From Sphingomonas corticis (lineage in GTDB: Bacteria > Pseudomonadota > Alphaproteobacteria > Sphingomonadales > Sphingomonadaceae), in NCBI RefSeq assembly GCF_012035195.1, contig NZ_JAAVJH010000012.1, positions 31,480 to 95,479 on the forward strand: a DNA stretch of 64,000 nt, written 5' to 3'. Positions within the stretch are counted from its first letter, which is position 1; each line of letters begins with the position of its first letter. Of this stretch, positions 55,504 through 63,893 are shown one piece after another. Under the pieces are notes generated by a model. The model saw nothing but the letters and a program-made list of their open reading frames with translations, did no database searches and had not been told where the DNA came from. The position numbers and the translations under genes were made by a program.

Positions 55504-55911
55504 GTGACCGAGCACTCCCCTCCGCACGACTTCTGCGTCGCAGTCGACCCGTCCGACATCGACTTCATGGGCCACGTCAACAACGCCAGCTACCTCAAGT
55601 GGGTGCAGGACGCGGTTCTGAGCCACTGGCGCAAGTTCGCGCCGGAAGAAGCGGTCACCGCGCACCTGTGGGTCGCGCTCAAGCACGAGATCACCTACCG
55701 CAAGCCGACCTTCCTGGACGACGAGGTGATCGCCACCGTGCTGCTGGAGAAGGTGCAGGGCGCTCGCGCCTTCTACGCCACCGTGATCCGCCGCGGCGAG
55801 GAGGTGCTGGCGGAGGTGAAGTCGAGCTGGTGCTGCATCGACGCGGCGACGCTCAGGCCGGCGCGGCTGGCGACCTCGGTCGTCGAGCGGTTCTTCAGGC
55901 CGGCAGCATAG
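55504..55911 (+). CDS. 4-hydroxybenzoyl-CoA-thioesterase-like hotdog protein
   Basis: 135 residues, GTG start. The single hotdog domain begins DFCVAVDPSDIDFMGHVNNA, in which the Asp and the HVNN segment form the active site of the YbgC/4HBT thioesterases, followed by the sheet KHEITYRKPTFLDDEVIATV. Probably hydrolyses an acyl-CoA to free acid. Located 117 bp after the receptor gene, so it may belong to the same unit. Confidence 0.88.
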   Translation: MTEHSPPHDFCVAVDPSDIDFMGHVNNASYLKWVQDAVLSHWRKFAPEEAVTAHLWVALKHEITYRKPTFLDDEVIATVLLEKVQGARAFYATVIRRGEEVLAEVKSSWCCIDAATLRPARLATSVVERFFRPAA

Positions 55912-56382
55912 GTCACGCGCTCGGCCGAATCCGGGTTGAGGCGGGAAGGGCGGCGACGGAGGAGGTCGAGCCAGCGCTCATCGAGGCGGGTGTGGACGGA
56001 GGCCTGCTCCGCGAGCTGTAGCGCCCGACGGCGCCAGACCGGCGATCCAGCAGGGGGTCGACCAAGCGCTACGTCGAGTGGTTCGTCGGGCCGAGGCGCA
56101 AGCCCATCCACAGTGCATGAATGCGAGAACGGCGCGGTTGTCGGCGCTTCCACGAGGCCGACTGGTCGTGCCGTCGCAGGTCGCCGATCAACGGCTCGAT
56201 CGTGGACCATCGGAAGAGTGGTGCTCCAAGAGGGGAGCGTGAGGGGCGGATCATCCTGCTCCACCAGCGCTCGACCTTGCCCCTCAGTCCGCCACGGGAA
56301 CGGCTCGTCCGACCGGTGCCATGCCGCGCAATCCATCCCGCAGCAACGACTCTGCCACCAGCCGCGGCGGTCCGCTCAAGCG
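55912..56382. other. 471-bp region with possible transposase remnant
   Basis: No intact gene. On the minus strand (about 56069-56300) the frame includes STIEPLIGDLRRH, which resembles the I-E-P-x-I-G-x-L-K segment near the end of IS5-family transposases, followed by out-of-frame sequence. The rest shows nothing recognisable. It lies between the thioesterase and the convergent haloperoxidase-like gene. Confidence 0.35.
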
Positions 56383-57690
56383 TCAGATGCGCCCGCCCTG
56401 CAGATTGAGCCGCTGAGTTCCACGTGGCCTGACCACGCCGTCGATGCACTCGATGTCCGGGAAGGGGCCGTCCTCCCGCCAATCCCACAATCTCGGATCC
56501 TGCTCCCGTCGCCGGAGAATGTCGCGATAGAGCGTCTCGAGATCGTCGAAGTCGGGAACGGTAGCGTGGCGCGAGGGCCGAGGGTCGATCAGCGAGCGGT
56601 CGAGCTGCTCGATCAGGAGGTCCGCGACGGCCTGGCCCACCGCCTGCCCGAACTCGTGATCGCGCCGCCAGTGCACTCCGCCCCAGAAGCGCGACTCGCC
56701 GATGCTGTTCGCGAGTTTGTCGAGGGAACCGTGCACGTCCGCGATCAACCCGCCGGCCATGGCGGGGCGGCCCCAGCAGCGCGGAAGGAACACCTTCAGG
56801 ATCTCGCTGGCCGCCTTCGAGTACGTGCTGTGGCCCGAGCCGTAGGCCGGATGCCGCGGCGTGCCCGGCTTCGTCGCGGGCCTCGCGCGCCGCGCCGCGG
56901 AGACGTCGCGGAGGATGTCGCCGTCTGCGTTGAAGCGTATCTCGGCGTCGTACAACACCGTGAAGTCGTATTCGGCATGACGTTCGAAGTACTCGGACGG
57001 GCGCTCCCGCCGACTGATCCGCACAGGCTGCTGCTCCTGGGCGGCGGGGAGGCGACGCCACTTCAATCGCCAGATCACCGACAGCGCGTTGAAGGTGGCG
57101 GCGTGCAGCGCGGTCTGCATCAGCGCCTGGCGCACCGGGGAGATCACCTCGCGCAACCTCACCGTCTCCGTCCTCCCCTGCGCAGGGTCGCCGACGGGAA
57201 GGTCGCCGGGGAGATCGAGCAGTGTCAGAATGACGTGCTGATGCCACACGGCGGTCTTCTCCGCCTCGAACATGGTCGCGAGCTCGCCGCCATCCCTGAC
57301 GATCGGCAACCTGCCCGTCCGTACGCGGTTGTTCACCGTGGTGCCCGCGGGCGGCTTCACGATGAAGACCGGATGGGTGAGGAATTCGCCGAGTCTGTCG
57401 CGGCGGAAGGTGTCGTCGAACTCGACGCGCCGCCTGGCGTAGGCGAACTCGCCTGAAACCAATTCGTCGATCTCCGCCTGAGTCGGAGGACAGTCGAACT
57501 GCCAATTCGACCTGATCGCTGCGACTCCGCCCAGCTTCTCGATCACCTGATCCGCCGTGACCAGGCGAAAGGTGGGCTCCTCAGCCCAGAAGCTCGCCTC
57601 CGGCGACACCTGGAAGAACGGGTCCTGACTGGGAACGTTGTAGTCCTCGCAGTCTCCACCACCTCCCGTCGACTCCGCTTCCTCAGCCAT
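56383..57690 (-). CDS. Vanadium-dependent haloperoxidase-like (PAP2 superfamily) protein
   Basis: 435 residues, ATG at 57690. The PAP2/haloperoxidase metal site is formed by TPRHPAYGSGHSTYSKAASE (P-x-Y-x-S-G-H) and SRFWGGVHWRRDHEFGQAVG (S-R-x-x-x-G-x-H-x-x-x-D), with the Arg/Lys-rich upstream helix in VRQALMQTALHAATFNALSV. The oxyanion (vanadate or phosphate) binding residues are therefore present. The N-terminus is polar with no signal peptide. It may oxidise halides or act as a phosphatase; sequence alone does not decide. A 16-bp palindrome (57712-57727) lies 22 bp upstream of the ATG. Confidence 0.8.
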   Translation of the reverse strand: MAEEAESTGGGGDCEDYNVPSQDPFFQVSPEASFWAEEPTFRLVTADQVIEKLGGVAAIRSNWQFDCPPTQAEIDELVSGEFAYARRRVEFDDTFRRDRLGEFLTHPVFIVKPPAGTTVNNRVRTGRLPIVRDGGELATMFEAEKTAVWHQHVILTLLDLPGDLPVGDPAQGRTETVRLREVISPVRQALMQTALHAATFNALSVIWRLKWRRLPAAQEQQPVRISRRERPSEYFERHAEYDFTVLYDAEIRFNADGDILRDVSAARRARPATKPGTPRHPAYGSGHSTYSKAASEILKVFLPRCWGRPAMAGGLIADVHGSLDKLANSIGESRFWGGVHWRRDHEFGQAVGQAVADLLIEQLDRSLIDPRPSRHATVPDFDDLETLYRDILRRREQDPRLWDWREDGPFPDIECIDGVVRPRGTQRLNLQGGRI

Positions 57691-57711
57691 GGACTTCCCC
57701 CCGCAAGTCTC

Positions 57712-57727
57712 GATCCCGCACGGGATC
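57712..57727. promoter_or_regulatory. Palindrome upstream of the haloperoxidase-like gene
   Basis: GATCCCGCACGGGATC has 6-bp perfect arms around GCAC, 22 bp before the ATG on the minus strand; possible operator. The remaining 270 bp up to the divergent aldo/keto reductase gene shows no gene. Confidence 0.4.
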
Positions 57728-57996
57728 CTACAGCATCTGCCGCGATCGTCGCGAGAACAATCGGCCCGAACAGTCAAATTCCGCGCGCGTCTCGCCGCCA
57801 TCGGACATCCGGACGTGAGGACTGCGGCGGAGATCCGCCGCATGTCGACGATCGCACCTGGCCAGTGGCGCGCGCGTTCCCACCGGCGCGAAAGCACCGC
57901 GCGGTCGGCGCCGCCTCTTTTCGAACACTGTTTCGCAGCCGACGATGACCACGCCAGGCTGGGAGCGACTTCCCGCGCCATTCGCTCGGAGGTGAC

Positions 57997-58935
57997 ATGG
58001 AACGTCGTCGGATCGGGAACTCGGATCTCGAGGTCAGCGTGGTCGGCCTCGGCTGCAACAACTTCGGCCAACGCATCGATGAAGCCCGAACGCGCGCCGT
58101 CGTCGACGCCGCCCTCGACGCGGGCATCAACTTCTTCGACACAGCCGACTCCTACGGAGGCGGCGCTTCGGAGGAGTTCCTCGGCCGAGCGCTCGGCGGA
58201 CGGAGATCCGAAGCCGTGATCGCGACGAAGTTCGGAAAGACGGCGAGCCAGAGCGCGGCACCGAGAGGCGGCTCCCGCGCCTACGTGACGGCGGCGGTGG
58301 ACGCGAGCCTCAGGCGCCTCGGCACCGACTACATCGATCTCCTGCAAATGCATTGCCCGGACGACGAGACCCCGATCGCCGAAACACTGGACGTGCTCGA
58401 CGACCTCGTCAGACAGGGCAAGGTCCGGGCGATCGGCAATTCCAACTTCGACCCATTCCAGATCGCCGACGCCGACTGGATCGCACAGGGCAAGACCCGC
58501 TTCGTGAGCGCGCAGAACCTCTACTCACTCCTGGAGCAGGGGGCCTCCCGCACGGTCCTTCAAGCCTGTCGACGCTACGGTCTCGGCTTCCTCCCGTTCT
58601 TCCCGCTCGCCTCGGGCCTGCTGTCGGGCAAGTACGTCCGGGGGGAACCGCCCGCGCCCGGAACGCGGCTCGCCGCGCACCCGGAGGCCGCCAAGCGCGC
58701 TATGTCGGACGAGCGCTTCGACCGCATCGAGGCGCTGGGCGACTACGCCCGGGCGCATGGGCGCGGCCTGCTGGAACTCGCCTTCGCGTGGCTGCTCGGC
58801 CACCCGGTGATCCCGTCCGTGATCGCCGGCGCCACGTCGCCCGAACAGGTCCGCGCCAACGCGGCAGCCGCGGCCTGGCGAGTCGAGCCGACCGACATGG
58901 AGGAGGTGGGGCGTCTGGCCCGTGGCGCGGGATAG
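57997..58935 (+). CDS. Aldo/keto reductase
   Basis: 312 residues, ATG at 57997. NADPH-dependent carbonyl reductase of the AKR superfamily: INFFDTADSYGGGASEEFLG supplies Asp and Tyr, VIATKFGK the Lys, and LLQMHCPDDETPI the His of the catalytic tetrad; GVIAGATSPEQVRANAAAAA-like end (PSVIAGATSPEQVRANAAAA) binds the cofactor adenosine. The pattern is that of the YajO/Tas/AKR11-like subgroup that reduces diverse aldehydes and ketones. Stand-alone, divergent from the haloperoxidase-like gene. Confidence 0.93.
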   Translation: MERRRIGNSDLEVSVVGLGCNNFGQRIDEARTRAVVDAALDAGINFFDTADSYGGGASEEFLGRALGGRRSEAVIATKFGKTASQSAAPRGGSRAYVTAAVDASLRRLGTDYIDLLQMHCPDDETPIAETLDVLDDLVRQGKVRAIGNSNFDPFQIADADWIAQGKTRFVSAQNLYSLLEQGASRTVLQACRRYGLGFLPFFPLASGLLSGKYVRGEPPAPGTRLAAHPEAAKRAMSDERFDRIEALGDYARAHGRGLLELAFAWLLGHPVIPSVIAGATSPEQVRANAAAAAWRVEPTDMEEVGRLARGAG

Positions 58936-59203
58936 CGCCGCCGGGAGTGGCCGATCCGCTCGATCCGCCAGACCATCGACGCCGCAGACGACGCAATCGT
59001 CTCCGCCCGTCGTCAAGCTCCGCCGGCGCGCTCGCCACAGCGTTCTGGGACCGCTGCGAACGCGGCGGGAACCACCCGACAGCGCTCTCCCGCTCCACCA
59101 CCCGATAGCGCTTGCGGAACGCCGTTCGAGGTCTTCGGATGACGGCACAGTGGCGGTGCGGGCGTCCGATCCCCGGCATCGCCTCGCCGACCGAGGAGTT
59201 CGA
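58936..59203. other. Intergenic region, no gene seen
   Basis: 268 bp with no convincing coding frame. It should hold the promoter of the ferredoxin/P450 pair. GAGGAG ten bases upstream of ATG 59204 supports that start. Confidence 0.4.
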
Positions 59204-59524
59204 ATGGGACACGTGACATACCTGGCGCACGACGGCCGAGCATACGAGGTCGAGTTGGAGGACGGTCTGTCCGTCATGGAAGGGGCGGTGCGCAACGGCA
59301 TCCCCGGCATCGACGCCGATTGCGGCGGCATGTGCGCCTGCGCGACCTGCCACGTGCACGTCGCCGACGAATGGCGTGCAGCCGTCGGCAATCCCGGCGA
59401 GCAGGAAGACGAACTGCTCGAACTCGCGCCGGAACGGGACGACGCCTCGCGCCTCTCATGCCAGATCGTCATGTCGCCGCAGCTGGACGGTCTGGTCGTC
59501 CACATGCCCGAGAGCCAGCACTGA
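59204..59524 (+). CDS. Adrenodoxin-type [2Fe-2S] ferredoxin
   Basis: 106 residues. The cluster ligands are in DADCGGMCACATCHVHVADE (C-x5-C-x2-C) and the fourth Cys in DASRLSCQIVMSPQLDGLVV, the fold of putidaredoxin-like electron carriers. It lies 34 bp upstream of the P450 gene and should hand electrons to it. No ferredoxin reductase gene is visible in the window, so that protein must be encoded elsewhere. Confidence 0.93.
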   Translation: MGHVTYLAHDGRAYEVELEDGLSVMEGAVRNGIPGIDADCGGMCACATCHVHVADEWRAAVGNPGEQEDELLELAPERDDASRLSCQIVMSPQLDGLVVHMPESQH

Positions 59525-59558
59525 CGCCCCCCGCGCGTCCTCGAGAAAGGAAGATGCC

Positions 59559-60830
59559 ATGAGTGCCGCAGCCGCCATCATCGCCGACACCGCGTCCCCT
59601 GCCGTCGACAACGTGCCGCTCGCCGAGCTCGATCCCGCCCGCCCGGACCGGTTCCGTTCCGAGACGTGGCAGCCCGTCTTCGAGCGGCTCCGCCGCGAGG
59701 ACCCCGTCCACCTCTCCGAGAACGGGGAGTTCGGCCGCTACTGGTCCATCACCAAGTACAACGACATCATGGCGATCGACACGGACCACAAGTCGTTCTC
59801 GTCCGAGCCCGGGATCACGCTCGTGCGCACCGCCGATCAGCAGCAGGGCAGCCCCTTCCAGGGCATGTCGATGTTCATCGCCATGGATCCTCCGAAGCAC
59901 GACATCCAGCGCAAGATCGTCACGCCCGCCGTGTCGCCGATGAACCTGCAGCTGCTCGAGCCGATCATCCGCGAACGCGCGGCCAAGATCCTCGACGATC
60001 TTCCCGTCGGCGAGGAGATCGACTGGGTCGACAAGGTGTCGATGGAGCTCACCGCGATGACGCTGGCGACGCTCTTCGGCATGCCGCAGGAGGATCGCCG
60101 CAAGCTCACCTACTGGTCCGACGTCGTCACCGCCGTCCCCGGTCAGGGTCTGGTCGATACCCGGGAGCAGAAGCTGGAGATCTTCTCCGAATACCACGCG
60201 TACTTCACGCGCCTGTGGAACGAGCGCGTCAACGCGGAGCCGACCGGCGACCTCATCTCGATGCTCGCCCACGATCCCGCCACTCGCGACATGCCCCCGC
60301 TCGAGTACTTCGGCAACGTGATCCTGCTCACGGTCGGCGGGAACGACACCACGCGCAACACGATCACCGGCTCGGTCTACGCGCTGAACAGAAATCCGGA
60401 CGAGTACCGGAAGCTCCGCGCGGACCCCGGACTCATTCCGTCGATGGTCTCGGAGACGATCCGCTGGCAGACCCCGCTCGCGCACATGAAGCGCCGCGCG
60501 ACCCGCGACGTCGAGTTCCGGGGCAAGCAGATCCGCGAAGGCGACACGGTGGCGATGTGGTACGTCTCGGGCAACCGGGACGACGAGGTGATCGACCGAC
60601 CGGACGAGTACATCGTCGACCGGGCGCGTCCCCGGCAGCACATCTCGTTCGGCTTCGGCATCCACCGCTGCGTGGGGAACAGGCTGGCCGAGCTCCAGCT
60701 CCGCGTCATCTGGGAGGAGATCATGAAGCGCTTCCCGGAGATCGTCGTCGTGGACGAACCGAAGCGGGTCTATTCGAGCTTCGTGAAGGGCTACGAGTCC
60801 ATGAGGGTGGTCATCCCCCGTCGCAACTAG
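59559..60830 (+). CDS. Cytochrome P450, CYP153-like
   Basis: 423 residues. The heme ligand Cys is in FGFGIHRCVGNRLAELQLRV, the I-helix oxygen-activation segment is LLTVGGNDTTRNTITGSV, and the ExxR motif is SETIRW. The stretches FGRYWSITKYNDIMAIDTDH and MSMFIAMDPPKHDIQRKIVT closely resemble CYP153 alkane and terminal hydroxylases, which use a separate [2Fe-2S] ferredoxin such as the gene just upstream. Start ATG 59559 has AAAGGAAG upstream. Likely hydroxylates the terminal carbon of an alkyl chain; assignment to CYP153 is from remembered family pattern, not a search. Confidence 0.9.
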   Translation: MSAAAAIIADTASPAVDNVPLAELDPARPDRFRSETWQPVFERLRREDPVHLSENGEFGRYWSITKYNDIMAIDTDHKSFSSEPGITLVRTADQQQGSPFQGMSMFIAMDPPKHDIQRKIVTPAVSPMNLQLLEPIIRERAAKILDDLPVGEEIDWVDKVSMELTAMTLATLFGMPQEDRRKLTYWSDVVTAVPGQGLVDTREQKLEIFSEYHAYFTRLWNERVNAEPTGDLISMLAHDPATRDMPPLEYFGNVILLTVGGNDTTRNTITGSVYALNRNPDEYRKLRADPGLIPSMVSETIRWQTPLAHMKRRATRDVEFRGKQIREGDTVAMWYVSGNRDDEVIDRPDEYIVDRARPRQHISFGFGIHRCVGNRLAELQLRVIWEEIMKRFPEIVVVDEPKRVYSSFVKGYESMRVVIPRRN

Positions 60831-60901
60831 GGGCGCGTCCGAGTGGCGCCCGGCCGCGGCCGCGACCGGGCGTCGAACCCGCCTCAACGAGGACCGAAGA
60901 C

Positions 60902-61834
60902 ATGACCAAGCCGGGGCTCCTGCTTCTCGACCCGAGGATGGAACGGCTGCTTGACGGCGCGCTGGCGGACCGCTTCGACTTCGTCCGTCTCTGGGAGGCC
61001 GCCGACGCGGACGCCCTGCTGGCCGAGCGCGGCGAGGGGGTGGTCGCTGCGCTCGCGAACAGCTTCGATGCGAAACTGCTGGAGCGGCTGCCCAACCTGC
61101 GGCTGATCGCCGTCCCTGGAACGGGGTACGACAGGATCGCCGTCGGACCCGCCCGCCAGCGCGGCGTAACCGTCGCGAACGCGGGCGACGTGCACAGCCG
61201 CGACGTCGCCGACCACGCGGTCGCGATGCTCCTCGCATCCGTCCACCGCCTGCCGGAACTGCACGACTGGGTGCTGACCGGGAGCTGGTCCGGCAAGGGC
61301 TATCCACGGTTCAGGACGGCCATGTCGGGTCACCGGTTCGGCATCGTCGGCCTGGGGAACATCGGTGCCGCGATCGCCCACCGCCTCGATCCGTTCGGCG
61401 GCGAGATCGCCTGGTGGGGTCCGCGGGAGAAGGACGCGCCCTGGCCCCGACGGGACAGTCTCCACGACCTGGCCCGGTGGTGCTCGGTGCTCGTCGTCGC
61501 CGCGCGCGGCGACGCAGTCCGACAGATCGACGCCGACGTGATCGCCGCCGTCGGCGCCAAGGGCCTGATCGTCAACATCTCGCGTGGCGCGGTGATCGAC
61601 GAGGAGGCGCTGATCTCCGCCCTGAAGGATGGACGGTTGGGGGCCGCCGCGCTGGACGTGTTCGAGGACGAGCCCACCCCGCCGGAGCGGTGGAAGGGGG
61701 TCCCGAGCGTCCTGCTCAGTCCGCACATCGCCGGCGCCTCCGTCCAGTCCGTCGGGAGATTGCGGGACGCCGCGATCCGAAACCTGTCGACCGCCCTCGA
61801 CGGTGGTCCGGTGGTGAACGAGGTGACGGCCTGA
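60902..61834 (+). CDS. D-isomer-specific 2-hydroxyacid dehydrogenase
   Basis: 310 residues, ATG at 60902. The cofactor fold FGIVGLGNIGAAIAHRL is near residue 145, and the catalytic residues appear in LIVNISRGAVIDEEALISAL (Arg), DVFEDEPTPPERW (Glu) and LLSPHIAGASVQSV (His). The substrate-binding segment AVPGTGYDRIAVGPARQRGV is typical of glyoxylate/hydroxypyruvate reductase-like members. It starts 71 bp after the P450 gene and could be co-transcribed. Confidence 0.93.
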   Translation: MTKPGLLLLDPRMERLLDGALADRFDFVRLWEAADADALLAERGEGVVAALANSFDAKLLERLPNLRLIAVPGTGYDRIAVGPARQRGVTVANAGDVHSRDVADHAVAMLLASVHRLPELHDWVLTGSWSGKGYPRFRTAMSGHRFGIVGLGNIGAAIAHRLDPFGGEIAWWGPREKDAPWPRRDSLHDLARWCSVLVVAARGDAVRQIDADVIAAVGAKGLIVNISRGAVIDEEALISALKDGRLGAAALDVFEDEPTPPERWKGVPSVLLSPHIAGASVQSVGRLRDAAIRNLSTALDGGPVVNEVTA

Positions 61835-61922
61835 CGGTCGCGGACGAGGGCGGCTCCCGAGATCGCCGCAGCCGCGGGTCCAGGGGCCGAAGACGACGGT
61901 TCAAACGGCAGGAGAGCTGAGA

Positions 61923-62405
61923 ATGAGCGAGGTCGCAGAGGCGGTGGCGCGGTGGCGGGGCACCTGGCGCAACGAGCTGGGGTCGCTCCTGCGGATCGCC
62001 GACGTGTCGGCCACGGCCATGCCCGGCGGCTCGGCGACCGAGCACCTCCTGGTGTCCGGCGCCTACCAGACGGCGAAGGGAAGTGTCCCGCTCTCAGAAC
62101 GGTTCCCCGTCCGCGGGTTCATCACGGGCGACCAGATCGCCTTCTCCGTGAGCTTTCGTTTCGTGGATGCGGGCGAGGTCGACGACGGCCACCATACGCT
62201 CGCCGCCTGGGCGGGGCAGATCCTGCCGGTCACGGGCGAGAATCGACAGCAACTCCGATCCCTGTGGCATCTCGTGCCGGACCTCCGCGAGGGCGACGCC
62301 GAGGACGAATACGGCTGGGTGGTCGCCTGGAGCGGCGAGGACAGGTTCGACAAGCTGTCGGACGATCCGGACTTCGAGACGCCAGCGCCGCCGACCGCCG
62401 CCTGA
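61923..62405 (+). CDS. Avidin-like biotin-binding-fold protein
   Basis: 160 residues. Segments line up with streptavidin strands: GTWRNELGS (N17, S21 as N23, S27), SGAYQTAKG (Y48, T50 as Y43, S45), ITGDQIAFSVSFRF, HTLAAWAGQI (W96 as W92), LRSLWHLV (W115 as W108), and EYGWVVAWSGEDRF (W132 and D140 as W120 and D128). Thr92 and Ala94 replace Ser88 and Thr90, and Phe replaces W79, so biotin may bind less tightly or another ligand may be used. There is no signal peptide, unlike secreted avidins, so it should be cytosolic. ATG at 61923, 88 bp after the dehydrogenase gene. Confidence 0.75.
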   Translation: MSEVAEAVARWRGTWRNELGSLLRIADVSATAMPGGSATEHLLVSGAYQTAKGSVPLSERFPVRGFITGDQIAFSVSFRFVDAGEVDDGHHTLAAWAGQILPVTGENRQQLRSLWHLVPDLREGDAEDEYGWVVAWSGEDRFDKLSDDPDFETPAPPTAA

Positions 62406-62457
62406 AGGCGCCTTGGCGGACGGGTGGCTCCGGACTCCCCCGGCGTGCTCCACGCGC

Positions 62458-62871
62458 TCACGAAGCGGCGGGCGACTTGGCGAAGAACACTCCGAGCGCC
62501 GCCGCGGTCGCGCCCTGCAGGAGGCCGAGTATGAGCCCGAACGGCTTGAGCGTCTCCTCTGCCGACCCGAGCGTCAGGACCACCGAGACGAGCGCGGCGC
62601 TCACGACGAAGAGGTACAGCCCGCTCGCCAAGAGCGCCCGGACGTAGGCGGCGCGCGCGTGCGGATCATATCGCGCCTCCGGTTCCGCCCTCGTCGCGAT
62701 CGCTACGCCGCCCACAAGCGACAGCGTGGGCACGACGTGCGGCGTCAGCCACGTCAACGTCGTCACGACCGAGCCGTCCCGATCCACCGCGCGCCAAGTC
62801 AGGAAGAGGCACAGAATGCCGCTCCAGGAGAGCCACAGCAACGCCAGGTTGGAACGGTAGCGGTGCATCAT
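62458..62871 (-). CDS. Small integral membrane protein, unknown
   Basis: 137 residues with four hydrophobic segments (about 9-26, 36-60, 76-98, 110-130): LALLWLSWSGILCLFLTW, VVPTLSLVGGVAIAT, ALLASGLYLFVVSAALVSVV, FGLILGLLQGATAAALGVFF. No recognised family. Its start overlaps the end of the upstream lipoprotein-like gene by four bases, so they are co-translated and probably work together at the envelope. Confidence 0.7.
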   Translation of the reverse strand: MMHRYRSNLALLWLSWSGILCLFLTWRAVDRDGSVVTTLTWLTPHVVPTLSLVGGVAIATRAEPEARYDPHARAAYVRALLASGLYLFVVSAALVSVVLTLGSAEETLKPFGLILGLLQGATAAALGVFFAKSPAAS

Positions 62872-63581
62872 CGTTCAAGCGCGCCGAGCATGCCGGTCAG
62901 CCTGAGATGCTGACCGGCGCTGAGGCGCGCAGGGGTCACGAGCCTCGCGTGCTGGCTTCCGGACGCCTTCTCGAACTCGTAGACCAGCGCGCTCACGTCG
63001 TGTCCGGGCGTGAACGGACGCTTCCCGATCCAGGTCGGCAGACTCAGGAGGCCACCTTGCGTCCATTCCCTCGCTTCCTGCGGCGACAACGATCCGAGCG
63101 GCGCCAACCCATGGTCGGACACGACGATGACGATGAGGCGAAAGCGACCCGGCCGCGCCCTGAAGAGCGCGCTCAGCACACCGTACAGGGAAAGCTCCTC
63201 GATCGCCGACATCGGCTCGTCGAGGTCCACGAAGCGTTCCGGTTCCCCGAAGGGGCTCCCGTCCAGGCGAGCGCGCTCGACGCTGGTCACCAGCGCGAAG
63301 CCGCCGCACGTCTGGTAGACCCGCGGCTGCCTGTGCCCCGCGCTTGCGAACGCCGATCGCAGCCGCTCCTCCACGACGCCGAGCGTAGGCGCTGGCCGGG
63401 ACCGCTCGAAGAGCGATCGCGGCAACGTGAGGCTGTCGGAGGGTGCCGGCGGCCGGCAAGGGAACCCTGGAGTGAGACTGGATGCGGCGTGTTGGGATGT
63501 GCCTGCCGCGCAGGCATGCAGCAGGAGCCCTGCGACGCTCACGAAGACGAGCGAAACACCGCGTCGTGCGCGCACGAGCAA
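62868..63581 (-). CDS. Predicted exported or lipid-anchored protein, unknown
   Basis: 237 residues. An N-terminal hydrophobic stretch VSLVFVSVAGLLLHACAAGT looks like a lipoprotein signal with Cys near 24 (LLHAC is a weak lipobox). The mature part contains ELSLYGVLSALFRARPGRFR then LIVIVVSDHGLAPLGSLSPQ, an alpha/beta-like segment. No family recognised. TTG at 63581 or GTG at 63575 may be the start. Two-gene unit with the small membrane protein. Confidence 0.65.
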   Translation of the reverse strand: MLVRARRGVSLVFVSVAGLLLHACAAGTSQHAASSLTPGFPCRPPAPSDSLTLPRSLFERSRPAPTLGVVEERLRSAFASAGHRQPRVYQTCGGFALVTSVERARLDGSPFGEPERFVDLDEPMSAIEELSLYGVLSALFRARPGRFRLIVIVVSDHGLAPLGSLSPQEAREWTQGGLLSLPTWIGKRPFTPGHDVSALVYEFEKASGSQHARLVTPARLSAGQHLRLTGMLGALER

Positions 63582-63731
63582 TCCCCCGAGTTCCCCGTCC
63601 GCACAATGCCACCGAGCCCCGAGCCGTCAAGTGGGCTCGACGCGTCGACATAGTTGCGGGAGGATCGACTACAGGTTGATCGGAAGGGCTAAGACTTAAA
63701 ACGAGCCATCGCGAGTAGGAGAGGATTTCCG

Positions 63732-63893
63732 ATGAACGACGTGAGCTACGACATCCAAGTGGAGCGCGAAAGGGACCTGGTCCTGATGAGCCTCGCCGGG
63801 TTCTTCGGGCCGTCCGACGTCGAAGGCTTCAGGGCGCTGCGGCGACTCGCCTTCGCACAGTTGCGTTGTCCACCTAGGGTCAGGACCCATTGA
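63732..63893 (+). pseudogene. Gene truncated by IS insertion (STAS-like N-terminus)
   Basis: ATG at 63732 opens MNDVSYDIQVERERDLVLMS then LAGFFGPSDVEGFRALRRLA, which resembles the start of a short STAS/anti-sigma-antagonist-like protein. After about residue 47 the reading frame runs into the left end of an insertion element and stops at 63893. The rest of the gene, if it exists, is beyond the element. Confidence 0.55.

Noticed and set aside
56069..57505. Long minus-strand frame through the haloperoxidase-like gene
   Set aside because: It is an alternate frame of the haloperoxidase-like gene; only the last 70 residues (STIEPLIGDLRRH) hint at a transposase fragment and that is reported with low confidence.
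60830..60880. GC-rich hairpin after the P450 gene as a terminator
   Set aside because: No T-run follows and the next gene is in the same direction.
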